Below are positions 1 through 8,562 of a stretch of 64,000 nucleotides of DNA, in pieces. A program made the position numbers and the translations under genes. Source of the DNA: an uncultured Eubacteriales bacterium (GTDB taxonomy: Bacteria; Bacillota; Clostridia; Christensenellales; CAG-138); NCBI GenBank assembly GCA_900544555.1, contig UQWD01000012.1, positions 1 to 64,000 of the forward strand, read 5' to 3'. The notes under the pieces are model-generated. The model did not search any database. It was not told the DNA's origin and saw only the letters and a program-made list of their open reading frames with translations. Numbering within the stretch: the first letter of the stretch is position 1; each line of letters opens with the position of its first letter.

Positions 1-14
1 CGCTCCGTGTTAAC

Positions 15-44
15 TCGAAAAACGTGGCGCAGCCACTTTTTCGA
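15..44 (+). terminator. Hairpin, possible bidirectional terminator
   Basis: An inverted repeat: TCGAAAAA and GTGGC pair with GCCAC and TTTTTCGA around a three-base loop, with one unpaired C. The A-run and T-run on either side would allow termination in either direction. It would end whatever phage gene lies upstream of the window, just before the lysis gene. Confidence 0.5.
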
Positions 45-51
45 CACACTG

Positions 52-78
52 AAGCGGCCGCATGCGTGGCCGCTTTTG
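52..78 (+). terminator. Rho-independent terminator-like hairpin
   Basis: AAGCGGCC (52-59) pairs with GGCCGCTT (68-75) and is followed by further T residues. It directly follows the hairpin at 15-44, so two stacked hairpins separate the upstream phage genes from the endolysin. Confidence 0.55.
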
Positions 79-97
79 TATTAAAGGAGGAAATCAA

Positions 98-1000
98 ATG
101 GCAAAAAAGTTACTAATCAGCGCAATGCTCAAGCATTACTATCCGCATGCGGTATTGACCGGCGCTAAGGCCAAAGACCCGCCGCCCGTGGGCCAATACG
201 GGTATGTGATGGGCGGGGACGGGCGCGTGGCTACGGACGATTACATTCGTCAGCGCGCTAAGAGCAGCTACGGGGATAACTGGCGGAAATACTACAACGC
301 ATATAAGAAGTGGCTGGGGCGCAAGGTGTTCGACTGCAACGCCCTTGCGGAGGCGTATTACAAGCAGGAAACCGGGGAGAACATCGACACCAAAGCGCGG
401 TACAACTACGCGAACTGGTGCGGGGAGAAATCCGCGTCAGCGCCGGACGCAAACCTGACCGGTTTACCGCAAAAACCCGGCGTTGCGGTATTCAGTGGCC
501 CGTCCGCGCCCGAGATCAATCATGTGGGATTTTTGCTGTATAGGTATGGTTCCGGGCAGATGGATTGGTACGTGCTGGAGTGCAGGGGCAAGGATTACGG
601 ACTGGTCATAACAAAGCTTAAAGACCGGCCTTGGCGCTGGTGGGGCATGATGGATAAATACTTTACGTACGACGCGGGCGAAAGCTGGAAGCCCGACGAA
701 CAGAACAACGACGATAATAACAATGAGGAGGAAAACGAAATGGCGGGGTATGTATTTAAGAATGTGCGGCCGATGCAGACGGGCACGAGGGTCAAGAAGC
801 TTCAGGATATGCTGGATGAGGCGGGCTACGACCCAAAGGGCGTTGACGGCAAGTACGGCGATAACACGCACAAGGCGTTTCTGGCGTTTTTGGAGGCACA
901 TAAAAGCCTAATAAATGTCGGCGAGGCTTTGCCGTCCAGCATGGCTATAACGGTAGAGGCGGGCGGCAAGCGGTATAGCGGGACGGTTAAGGCGGGATAA
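98..1000 (+). CDS. Phage endolysin: cysteine-peptidase/CHAP-like domain plus peptidoglycan-binding domain
   Basis: Likely cell-wall hydrolase that lyses the host at the end of the phage cycle. The ATG at 98 is chosen over an upstream ATG at 62 because a strong AAAGGAGG lies 6-7 bases before it. Residues about 75-190 look like an NlpC/P60- or CHAP-type amidase: the candidate catalytic Cys is in FDCNALAEAYY, and a candidate His is in EINHVGFLL. A low-complexity Asp/Asn/Glu linker follows (about 205-220). The C-terminus (about 225-285) matches a peptidoglycan-binding type 1 fold, with VKKLQDML and GVDGKYGDNT. This two-domain layout with an acidic linker is common in Clostridia prophage lysins. 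The enzymatic class is inferred from motif positions only. Confidence 0.75.
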   Translation: MAKKLLISAMLKHYYPHAVLTGAKAKDPPPVGQYGYVMGGDGRVATDDYIRQRAKSSYGDNWRKYYNAYKKWLGRKVFDCNALAEAYYKQETGENIDTKARYNYANWCGEKSASAPDANLTGLPQKPGVAVFSGPSAPEINHVGFLLYRYGSGQMDWYVLECRGKDYGLVITKLKDRPWRWWGMMDKYFTYDAGESWKPDEQNNDDNNNEEENEMAGYVFKNVRPMQTGTRVKKLQDMLDEAGYDPKGVDGKYGDNTHKAFLAFLEAHKSLINVGEALPSSMAITVEAGGKRYSGTVKAG

Positions 1001-1022
1001 CGGCGGGAAGGAAGGTGCTGAC

Positions 1023-1319
1023 ATGGATTGGGGGGCGTTGATAGCGGTGATTGCGGCGATAAGCGGCATGTGTATAGGGTGGCTTGGGAGGGCGCGGACA
1101 GTTAAAACCGACACGCAAAAGGAAACGGAGCGCAAGACACAGATGCGAGTAGACTTAGAATACATTAAGCGTGGGGTTGACGATATACGCATCGAAATGC
1201 GGGCGTTGAATGCGCAGATGGACGAGTTGGACAAAAGAGTGACCCGCCTTGAGGAGACGGCGAAGAATAACACGTACAGGATAAACGCAATAGACAAAAA
1301 AACAGGAGGCAATAACTGA
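1023..1319 (+). CDS. Small phage membrane/coiled-coil protein (XhlA- or holin-accessory-like)
   Basis: 98 residues. The N-terminal 20 residues form one hydrophobic segment (ALIAVIAAISGMCIGWLG). The rest is a charged heptad-rich helix (about 35-90) predicted to be coiled coil. Size, topology and position right after the endolysin suggest a lysis accessory protein of the haemolysin XhlA type, which helps deliver the lysin. The family is not proven. The ATG at 1023 follows a GGAAGG-type ribosome site, and the gene is 22 bases from the lysin stop. Confidence 0.55.
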   Translation: MDWGALIAVIAAISGMCIGWLGRARTVKTDTQKETERKTQMRVDLEYIKRGVDDIRIEMRALNAQMDELDKRVTRLEETAKNNTYRINAIDKKTGGNN

Positions 1320-1336
1320 AAAAGAAGTGAAGGAAA

Positions 1337-1361
1337 CCGCCTGCGTTAAACGCGCAGGCGG
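1337..1361 (+). terminator. GC-rich hairpin after the lysis pair
   Basis: CCGCCTGCG (1337-1345) pairs perfectly with CGCAGGCGG (1353-1361) around a short AT-rich loop. No T-run follows on the plus strand. It lies between two convergent genes and could terminate or stabilise transcripts. Confidence 0.45.
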
Positions 1362-1403
1362 GCGGGTTACTTGGTGATATTGGGAAAATGCCAAAGCATT
1401 ACC

Positions 1404-1634
1404 TTATTGATCTAGCCACTCTATTTTATATCCGATTATATCGGCGATTTCTTTAACTTCGGCGTATTTAATAGTACCGCGCGTAAGTTTATTAGAAATG
1501 TTTTGGGGGGTGGTCTTTTCTGCATCGGGATGATTTTTATTCATTACGGCCACAATGTCAACCAATGTCCATCCAGATGCAGCGATATAAGACTTAATTT
1601 CGTTCCGTATACTATTTATTTTCTTTTCACTCAT
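1404..1634 (-). CDS. XRE-family helix-turn-helix regulator (phage repressor-like)
   Basis: 76 residues, a single Cro/C1-type helix-turn-helix domain. A helix with WTLVDIVAVMNK leads into TTPQNISNKLTRGT (the recognition helix region), followed by VKEIADIIGY. An AGGAGG site lies just upstream of the ATG at 1634. It is divergent from the antirepressor remnant at 1792, and the 157-base gap holds a good promoter and repeated GCAACGTA half sites. That layout is typical of a lysis-lysogeny switch. It probably represses the rightward promoter and itself. No dimerisation or peptidase domain is present, so RecA-induced self-cleavage is unlikely. Confidence 0.75.
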   Translation of the reverse strand: MSEKKINSIRNEIKSYIAASGWTLVDIVAVMNKNHPDAEKTTPQNISNKLTRGTIKYAEVKEIADIIGYKIEWLDQ

Positions 1635-1679
1635 GATTGAAACCTCCTATATGTAGGATAGCAAAAAACAAACTATAAT

Positions 1680-1777
1680 GCAACGTATGATTCCATAACG
1701 AATAATAATTTTTGAAATAGTGTTGACGTACGTTGCGATATAGTGTATGATTACACTAAGATAAAACAAATGCAACG
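1680..1777. promoter_or_regulatory. Divergent phage switch region: SigA-like promoter with operator half sites
   Basis: TTGACG (1723-1728), a 17-base spacer and TATGAT (1746-1751) form a near-consensus rightward promoter. GCAACGTA (1680-1687) is the exact inverse of TACGTTGC (1729-1736), which lies between the -35 and -10 boxes. A third half site, TGCAACG, is at 1771-1777. A repressor on the middle copy would block RNA polymerase. The XRE regulator at 1404-1634 is the obvious candidate. Confidence 0.65.
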
Positions 1778-1791
1778 AAAGGAGCAAACCG

Positions 1792-2167
1792 ATGAACAAA
1801 CTCATCACGGTATCCGGTGTGCGCGGCAGATTGGATATAGAAGGAAATGCAGAACTCAACCTTGAGGATATAGCGCGGGGGCTAGGATTTACGGAAAACA
1901 AGAGCGGCGTGCTTTATGTTATGTGGAGACGGGTAAAAAACGGCCAAGCAGCTAGGGGCCAAGGAGAAGGCTTTCATCAGCTTCCTGCTGGAGAGGAAGT
2001 ACATTTATCGGGACAAGAAGGGCAGGATAATGCCCTACGCCCAGTATGCGGATTCGGGCTTGTTTGAAATCAAGGAGACGTTCAACGATAAAACCCAGTG
2101 GAGCGGCACGCAGACGCTTATTACGCCCAAAGGGCGGGAAACCTTCCGCCTTTTAATGGTTAGTTAA
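1792..2167 (+). pseudogene. Phage antirepressor remnant (N-terminal part joined to KilAC-type C-terminus, frameshifted)
   Basis: The ATG at 1792 follows GAAAGGAGC and opens a reading frame whose first 46 or so residues look like the start of a phage antirepressor (RLDIEGNAELNLEDIARGLGF). From about 1930 the sense continues in a different frame: FISFLLERKYIYRD, then GRIMPYAQYADSGLFEIKE and TLITPKGRETF, ending at TAA 2165-2167. That second part is a KilAC-like antirepressor C-terminus. The frame switch, and a length far below the usual 240 or so residues, show that the middle has been deleted. It is probably inactive. Confidence 0.7.
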
Positions 2168-2357
2168 TAAAAGCTGGCAAGAACCTTGAAAATTGAATAG
2201 CGAACGCACGAGGGCATACTGCCCAGCAAAACGGCGGACGTGGAACCAGCGCGGCGGGCGGCATCCGATAATAAGGGCGAGCAGTCGAAGGGCGGAGACG
2301 TAAGAATCGGGCGTGTGTTGCGTAATAAAACAATTAAAGTAAAAACAGGAGGGAATA

Positions 2358-2552
2358 ATGGAAACACAAAGCAGAATCAAAAGCCCATTGTTTTGGGTAG
2401 GGTTAGTGAGCGCCGTATATACGGCGGTGGTAACAGCCGGGGTAACGGCCGGGGTTGAAATGCCGTGGTGGGTTGGCGCGATTGGCGTTGCGCTCTCCAC
2501 GGTATTGGTGTACTGCAACGGCAATAACCCGAGCTTGACCGGGAAGTATTGA
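2358..2552 (+). CDS. Phage holin (phi-LC3-like small holin)
   Basis: 64 residues with two hydrophobic segments: FWVGLVSAVYTAVVTAGVTAG (about 11-31) and WWVGAIGVALSTVLVYCNG (about 37-55). A short polar tail ends NNPSLTGKY. Size, two-pass topology and the C-terminal NNP tail match small Gram-positive phage holins, which permeabilise the membrane for the endolysin. AGGAGG lies 7-8 bases before the ATG. It sits at the very end of the prophage, next to the attachment end at 2775 and apart from the lysin by the repressor/antirepressor block. The 190 bases before it (2168-2357) show no gene. Confidence 0.7.
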   Translation: METQSRIKSPLFWVGLVSAVYTAVVTAGVTAGVEMPWWVGAIGVALSTVLVYCNGNNPSLTGKY

Positions 2553-2740
2553 GTAAGGAGAGTTAAATGTTATGCCGGGTAGTACACCTACCCGGCGTTC
2601 AATTGGAAACCCACTTTGCAACCCACTTCATAATTTTTGCGTACATACATAGCGGATACATATACAACCGTAACCTTCAATAAGGTTAAATATCGACAAT
2701 ATAAATACCAAAAGTATGCATGATTATATCAATGGTTTAT

Positions 2741-2775
2741 GCTGTTGTGGGGTTCGATTCCCCTCGCCTCCACCA
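2741..2775 (+). other. ssrA: 3' end of a tmRNA-like gene (T-arm, acceptor strand, CCA); probable prophage attachment end
   Basis: The stretch ending CGCCTCCACCA at 2775 contains a T-loop (GGTTCGATTCC) between runs of four G and four C. That is the 3' part of a tmRNA (or less likely a tRNA) with encoded CCA. No 5' half lies upstream, because the holin ends at 2552. Many phages insert into the 3' end of ssrA and carry a copy that rebuilds the gene at the other end. The native terminator still follows here, so this is likely the original chromosomal 3' end pushed away by the prophage, with the working gene left of the window. Confidence 0.6.
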
Positions 2776-2783
2776 AATCATCT

Positions 2784-2830
2784 ACCATCTATTGATAAAG
2801 TCACATTTATCCGTAGGTGGTTTTTGTTTT
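2784..2830 (+). terminator. Rho-independent terminator of the tmRNA-like gene
   Basis: A long stem (about 2784-2799 with 2806-2821) closes on a six-base loop and is followed by TTTTTGTTTT. It begins nine bases after the CCA end at 2775, the expected place for a tmRNA terminator. The 270 bases from 2831 to the next gene at 3101 show nothing else I can support. Confidence 0.7.
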
Positions 2831-3100
2831 GCCCGAAAGTGCAGAAATACTGCGGTTTCTGGGCTTTGTGCGTTTTCTACTGTATGAATAGTTGGCTGTT
2901 TCGTAGCGTAGTTTTTGCAGGCGTAGGGATATGAAGTGTGGCGGTATTTTTGTATCTGGTCGGGGCAATCGTCAAAAGATAGTAAATCGTTAAACTTTGC
3001 ACCCTATCCTTTAACGATGAATACCTGCCGTTAAAAGACTACATATACAAAAACAGCCCGCCGTGTAAGCGAGCCGTGAGAGTTTCATATTCAGATGTAG

Positions 3101-4688
3101 TTACGCTGTGATTTTCGCTCCGCTCTTGAAGATGAATATCATTGTGCCGTCCGTGGCAACCGTGACCCTGTCAATTACCGCAAGCCAGAGGCTCTCGTCA
3201 AACTCCGTGATGATAAGCGGGCGGCTCTGAATGTCGGCGATGAAGCGGTCAAGCATTTTTCCTTTGGCGAGTCTTTCACGCTTGGCGGTATCCAGTTCTT
3301 CGATACGCTCCGTAGCTTTGCGGTGACGCTCAAGGTAGGCGTTGTTCCGCTCATTGAAGTCGCTCTGGTTTTGAGCGGTTCGGGCGTTGTCGTAGATGGC
3401 TTTTCGGGATAACTCCGTGACAACCTCAATCTCATTTTGCCGTTCGGCGAGTTCGATGTCGATGTCCTTGGTGTCGCAGAGGACGGACTTAGCAAACCTA
3501 CAATCCTCAATAAGACCATCTGGTTTTCCATCAGTTTGTTGAATGCCGTGAGAAACCGCTCCTTGACCTCGTCCTCCGTCACAAAGGGCGTCCCGCATTG
3601 CCGACCCATTTGCGCTTGTACTTGTCATTGCACTGATAGACCTCACGGCGGTAGGTCTTGTCGCTCTTGTAACTTCCCCATATCTTCTTGCCGAAGTATC
3701 CGCCACACTCGCCGCAGACTATCTTGCCCGAGAACGGGCTTCCACACCGCCCGATAGAGCCGAGGGACTTCCTGCGTTCAATCTCCGCTTGCACAGCGTC
3801 AAACTCGTCAGGGTCGATGATAGCGGGATGACTGTCCTCAACGTAGTATTGCTGAACCTGACCCGTGTTCTTGACCATCTTCTTGGTGAGGAAATTCTCG
3901 CAGTATGTCTTCTGGAGCAAGGCGTGTCCCTTGTATTTCTCGTTCGTAAGTATCGACCGTATCACGCCCGTCTGCCACGTCTGTTTGCCAGCGGGAGACG
4001 GGATGCCGTTGTCTGTTAGGTGCTTTGCGACTGCCGAGAAGGTCTTGCCCTCCATAAACATCCGAAATATAAGCCTGACAACCTCGGCTTCCTCGGGGAC
4101 GACCTTCGGCAGACCGTCCTCGCCTTTTTCGTAGCCGAGGAACTGCTTGTACGGCAGACTGACTTTGCCATCGGACATTCGCTTGCGCTGACCCCACGTC
4201 ACGTTCTCTGAAATGGAGCGACTCTCCTCCTGCGCCAGACTGCTCATAATTGTGATGAGAAGTTCACCCTTGGAGTCGAGCGTGTAAATGTTCTCCTTCT
4301 CGAACCACACCTCCACGCCTTTGTCCTTGAGTTTGCGGACGGTGGTCAGGCTATCCACGGTGTTTCGGGCAAAGCGACTGACCGACTTCGTAACGAGAAG
4401 GTCAAACTTGCCTGCCAGACCATCAGCGACCATCTGCTTGAAGCCCTCACGCTTTTTCGTATTGACCGCCGAGATGCCCTCATCCGTATAGACGGTGACG
4501 AACTCCCAATCGGGTTTGCTTTGGATGAATTTCGTGTAGTAGTCCACCTGAGCCTCGTAGCTTGTAAGCTGCTCGTCGCTGTCAGTGGACACCCTTGCGT
4601 ATGCCGCCACACGCCGCTTGTTCGAGTTCGACTTTGCCTGAGCCGAGAGAACGGGAGCGGTGGCTGGAATAACTCTGACATTAGCCAT
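3101..4688 (-). pseudogene. Large serine recombinase, disrupted by two frameshifts
   Basis: Site-specific integrase or excisionase of a mobile element. The ATG at 4688 follows AAGGAGG and overlaps the end of the upstream recombinase fragment. The N-terminal resolvase domain is intact (catalytic Ser in AAYARVSTDSDEQ, then DEGISAVNTKKR and KSVSRFARN). The recombinase domain follows (PSPAGKQTWQTGVIRSILTNEKYKG), then a zinc ribbon (CGECGGYFGKK). The frame breaks near 3600, after CNDKYKRKW. It resumes in another frame as CGTPFVTEDEVKERF and breaks again near 3510, before LIEDCRFAKSVLCDT. The last frame ends at 3101 with the usual IIFKSGAKI-like tail. Recombination is probably lost. Confidence 0.8.
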
Positions 4689-5925
4689 TCTTTCGACCTC
4701 CTTTCAAAGCCCTTTTTCGAGCCTCTTGCTTCATCTCGTCCGTCCAGCTTTCACGGCGTGACGGGTTCTCCCAAGTCGCGGTGTGTTCTATGCCGTCCTT
4801 GAGAGCGAATACCAACACGCCTTCCTCGGGGACGGTGATGGCGGCAATTTGCGTAGCGACCTTATCAGGGTCGTATTCCGCAAGCCCGAGAACCTCGGCA
4901 ATCTTTGCCTTGAGGATATCCTCGGGTATCCGCTTAATGTCGCACTCGTGTTTTCCTCTGTAAGTGTAAGTGGCACAAGCCCAGATGACCTTTTTGTATT
5001 TCGTACTTGAGTTGCTTATCTTCCTACGGTATGTTGCTCCGCACTTGCCGCAGCGGATAAGCCCCGATAGTTCGCTCGGCTTGTTGCGCCGTGGATGGTA
5101 ATTTCTCTCTGCCCGCCTTGCCATCTCGGCGTGAACCGCTTCATATGTCTCTCGGCTGATAATCGGCTCGTGGTGGTTCTCGACATAGTACATCGGGAGT
5201 TCGCCCTTGTTCTTCACTTGATGCTTGGTCAGGTGGTCGGCGATATAGCTTTTTTGCAGACACATATCGCCGACGTACTTCTCGTTTGCGAGGATGCTCC
5301 CGACTACGCTCTCCGCCCACTTACCGCCGCACTTGGTCGTTGTAACAACCCTGCGATAAAGGCGTTGGACGCCGTATAATGACAGCCGCTTCATTTCCTT
5401 TGTCCTTTCCCAGCCGCTAACGCGAGTCATGAGGGCGGCAAGCTGATAGCTGTCGGCGGGTTTGAGTTCATCGGGCTTGCGACCGAAGCACTCGCACCAT
5501 ATCTCGGGATTGCTCACAAAATCACGTCTGACAATGCCTCTTGGGGCTGTTGGGTCGTTTGGCTCTCGGATATAGTCGCGGCGTTTGTAGATGTCCATAT
5601 CGTTCCAGTTTTCAGGCAAGAGCCGCTCAAGGTACTCCTTGACAAGCCCCTGACGTTCGTCGACCTCCATAGCATCCTTTTGGGCGGCTTCGGCTGACTT
5701 GATGAGTTCGCCCTCAAGGTAGAGCTTTTCGCCGCTCTGGTATATTGCCTTGGCTTCAGCCCATATCTGGTCGCGCTCGTAATCGGAGAAGTCCCACGTC
5801 TTTATCTGCACCTCCTGATGCACCTTGACTATCCAAAACCTGCGGTTGCCCGTGATGTCACGGAGATAACCTCTCTCGCCGTTGACCGAGCCGATGATGA
5901 TACACTGCCGAGGGTGGCTCTCCAC
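4681..5925 (-). pseudogene. Fusion of VapE helicase C-terminus to serine recombinase C-terminus
   Basis: One open frame of 414 codons that starts inside a VapE/VirE-family gene. The first 195 or so residues (SVNGERGYLRDITGNRRFW ... SLYGVQRLYRRVV) are the end of the phage VapE helicase. At about 5330-5345 the sequence changes without a frame break into a large serine recombinase: WAESVVGSILANEKYVGD, ENHHEPIISRETYEAVHAEM, zinc ribbon CGKCGATYRRK with later WACATY and HECD. The recombinase half lacks the catalytic resolvase domain. This looks like a deletion join between two genes of the same element. It has no start of its own; the frame continues upstream through a TAA at 5935 into the rest of VapE. 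Confidence 0.75.
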
Positions 5926-5934
5926 GACCTTGCC

Positions 5935-6707
5935 TTAGCTTGGACGGTACTTGTCGTCTGATGTGGAGATAAATGCTTTAACTTTCTCGATGTCAGCCTT
6001 CTTCATGCCCGCGAACTCAGGTATCTCAACCACCCAGAATCCCTGCAGCTTCTCCGCACCCGACTTGTCGTCCATATCGGTGAGCGAGAGCGTTTCCGAG
6101 TAATACTCGTCGCCGACGAGGTCTTTGAAGAGGGTTGATTTGCCGATGCCTTGAGTGCCGTCGAACACGAGGACGTTGTCGAACTTTGTGCCGGGCTTGT
6201 AGATGCGAGCGACCGCTGCCGCGAAGGTCTTTCTCGTGACCGTCCGCACATAGGGCGTATCCTCGGCTTGCAGGCAGCGTATGAGCAAAGTGCCGACCCG
6301 CTCTGCGCCGTCCCAAGGCGGCAAACCGTCGAGATACTCACGAATCGGGTGGAATCGCCGTTTATCGGCGGCGTAATGATGGCATTGTCCGCTTTGGTAG
6401 GTGAGTACAGTCCGTAAATGTGGCTCAAATATCCGTATAGCCCGACATCGTCGGACTTCGACCAGCCGCGCTTGATATGCTCCCAAGGCACATCGCCGCG
6501 AATGTCGAGCGTATCTCGCAATTCGTTATATGCCACGCTTTGAAGCGTTCCATCATTCAGGGCGATGATGACGTAATTTTCGTAGACCTCTTTGACCGCG
6601 CCCGACTTCTCCAGTTCAAGCGCCGTCTGCCTAGTCCTCTTCATCGGCGAAATCCGACTGAGCCTGACTGCGGCGTTCCTCGGCGAACTGCGCCTTGACC
6701 CGCTCAT
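5935..6707 (-). pseudogene. VapE/VirE-family phage helicase, central part, frameshift and in-frame stop
   Basis: Middle of a phage replication primase-helicase. The 5' portion (frame ending LSHIYGLYSPTKADNAI) and the 3' portion (AADKRRFHPIREYLDGLPPWDG onward) lie in different frames, joined by a one-base loss near 6373. The ATPase part has a clear Walker A (GTQGIGKSTLF) and a Walker B-like segment (FWVVEIPEFAG). The frame then hits TAA at 5935-5937 where the family has Tyr in a RPSYGK-like segment; homology continues straight on in the same frame. Together with the lesion at about 6632, this gene has at least three inactivating changes. Confidence 0.75.
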
Positions 6708-7668
6708 CCTTCACTGCAAACTCCGACATAACCTTGAAACTTGCCTTCTCGTCGAGGTCGGGGAACTTGTGAACTCTGACAAGGTCAAAGGCGTTCAGCA
6801 GCTTGCCGCAAGCGGGATCCGTCGCGTGGTGGGAGTACGACCACTTGCATTCGTATATAACTACGCCCGCACTGGAGTCGGCGGGGATATAGTCGTAGCG
6901 ACCGTTCATCGCCGAAGGCTCGTAGATGTCGGGTAGGAACTCCGCCATCGCGTCCTCTATGGAGTACGCACGGCAAAACGCGCCGACAACGCCTTCTTTG
7001 GCGAGCGGGTCTTGCTGCTGACGGATGTTTCGCTGTATGACCTCAGACTGTCGGCTTGACGTTGGCCAGAGCGAGCAGTCCCGCCAGTCTGACAGCTTCG
7101 CAAGATACACGTCGGGGTCGAGGACTTTGCCGTCGATAGTTTTAAAGATGTATTCGTCGTCGGATGGCGTAGATGGCCAGTACATCAGGCGTTCAGGTTC
7201 GTATGTGCTGTCGTCGAAGTAGTCCATCCCGATTTCGTCCGCCACGAGCCGTGACAAGGCGGCGTACTCGTCGGGCGTCACGTCACGGGACAGCGGTATG
7301 ACCACCCTAAGTCTCGGTGCTTCGGGCGTGTGGCTGTGGGTGGAGTATACGGCGCATTGATGCGGGAAAAGCATCTCCACCTGACCGATGAAGCCCTCGT
7401 CTGCGTGGTCGGCGTCGAGTGTGATGCCCGAGCGACTCTCGACGGTATCCTTTTTGCGTCTGCCACCTTTGAGATGCCCGAGGACATAGCCGCCGACATC
7501 TTTCACGCCGTCGCGCTTGTCTTTGGTGAACTTCTTGTATTTGGTGACCGTCTCGGTCGTGCGGCGGGTCGTTTTGAAGCGTTCGCAGAGTTCCTCAAAC
7601 GTGGTTTTCTTGTTGACCCATTTCTTTGACAGGCGGCTGTCGCCGTAAGCAATCTTTAGTTCTCGCAT
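6631..7668 (-). pseudogene. N-terminal primase-like part of the VapE protein, cut off by a one-base insertion
   Basis: 345 codons. Phage VapE proteins of this type carry an N-terminal primase-like region before the helicase. Here LGHLKGGRRKKDTV, GITLDADHAD, VYSTHSHTPEAPRLRVVIPLSR and EPERLMYWPSTP match that archaeo-eukaryotic-primase-type region. The frame ends at a stop after FADEED (6631-6633), exactly where one extra base turns an expected GAC TGG CAG into GAC TAG G. The neighbouring frame (RQTALELEKSG) continues the protein. As written it would yield only the primase half. The start at 7668 overlaps the preceding gene by 13 bases. Confidence 0.7.
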
Positions 7669-7889
7669 TCGTCAGCCACCTCCTCGGGCGTATACGCCGC
7701 CTTCGCCCACAATAGAAAACTGCCTCTGCAGGTCGTGTCGTACTTATTACAAGTCACGCCCGATGCCGGGCAGCACCCGCACGACAGCGTGATGAACTTA
7801 CTGCTTGCGATGAACTCGGGCGTAAGCGACTGCTTCCACACGTCAAAATTGGTTTGAGCCTTGACTTGCCCTTTTTTCTTATCCGCCAT
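7656..7889 (-). CDS. Small cysteine-rich phage protein
   Basis: 77 residues from the ATG at 7889; GGAGG lies upstream. It begins with a basic MADKKKGQVK, then a middle FDVWKQSLTPEFIASS. Five Cys residues (CGCC, CNKYD, CRG) suggest a bound zinc. I do not recognise a named family. It overlaps both neighbours (7879 upstream gene end, 7668 downstream start), so it belongs to the same replication transcript. Confidence 0.55.
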   Translation of the reverse strand: MADKKKGQVKAQTNFDVWKQSLTPEFIASSKFITLSCGCCPASGVTCNKYDTTCRGSFLLWAKAAYTPEEVADECEN

Positions 7890-8304
7890 AGCCGGACACC
7901 TCCTCGCACTTGCTGTTCCAATATCTGATGGGCATACCGCGCCGTTTTGCCTTTGCAATCTCGGCTGACATACCGTTTGTAACCTTGTCCCCGAACACCC
8001 ATAACTCATCGCACTTGCCGAGCAGTATCAGGGCGAAGCGAAGCCCCAGTTCACGCTGCGTTTTATCGCCGTCGTCCATAAACTGCGGATAGAGCAAATG
8101 CGGCGCAAGAGGAATGCACCCCTTGCTGACCGCGAAAATGCTGTAGCCCCTTGCGCGGCTCGTGTTCCATTCGGTATCGCCGGCGTAGGGCGAAGCGATG
8201 TAGACGAGCGGCATATATGCCTTGGCTTTCTCCTCACGGGCGACCGTTTTGAGGGCTTCGTATGCCGTCGGGTCGGGATAGCCCTCGCTGTTAACTCTGT
8301 CCAT
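7879..8304 (-). CDS. DUF4406 / nucleoside deoxyribosyltransferase-like phage protein
   Basis: 141 residues. The core VYIASPYAGDTEWNTSRARGYS, then PLAPHLLYPQFMDD and CDELWVFGDKVTNGMSAEIAKAKRRGMPI match DUF4406, a Rossmann-like family related to nucleoside 2-deoxyribosyltransferases. The exact reaction is unknown. The ATG at 8304 has AGGAGG seven bases upstream; the longer upstream frame has no such site. It lies between a small membrane protein and the Cys-rich protein, overlapping both. Confidence 0.7.
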   Translation of the reverse strand: MDRVNSEGYPDPTAYEALKTVAREEKAKAYMPLVYIASPYAGDTEWNTSRARGYSIFAVSKGCIPLAPHLLYPQFMDDGDKTQRELGLRFALILLGKCDELWVFGDKVTNGMSAEIAKAKRRGMPIRYWNSKCEEVSGYGG

Positions 8305-8542
8305 CGCCGTCCTCCTGTTTGATGAGTGAGCGAAGCCAGTCCACCTCATCGTCGAGCCTGTTGTATTCGGCTTCATATCTCTGGTTTTCGGCTTTGAGCG
8401 CCGCGATTTGTGCTTCCAATTCGCCACGTTCATTGGCGTGAATGATTGGGAGCGAGAACAGGCAGGTCAGCCAGATAGTTAGTCCTATCCACGGCAGAGC
8501 GCACCAGACCGCCTTTCCGATTTTTTTTAACTTCTGTTTCAT
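8291..8542 (-). CDS. Small phage membrane protein with coiled coil
   Basis: 83 residues. A basic N-terminus (MKQKLKKIGK) leads into one hydrophobic segment (about 12-32, WIGLTIWLTCLFSLPII). A heptad helix rich in Glu and Leu follows (about 37-75). The topology is a membrane-anchored coiled coil, as in phage Rz-like or FtsB-like small proteins, but the role is unknown. It overlaps the start of the DUF4406 gene. Confidence 0.55.
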   Translation of the reverse strand: MKQKLKKIGKAVWCALPWIGLTIWLTCLFSLPIIHANERGELEAQIAALKAENQRYEAEYNRLDDEVDWLRSLIKQEDGDGQS

Positions 8543-8562
8543 GATGATTGTCCTTTCTGCCG

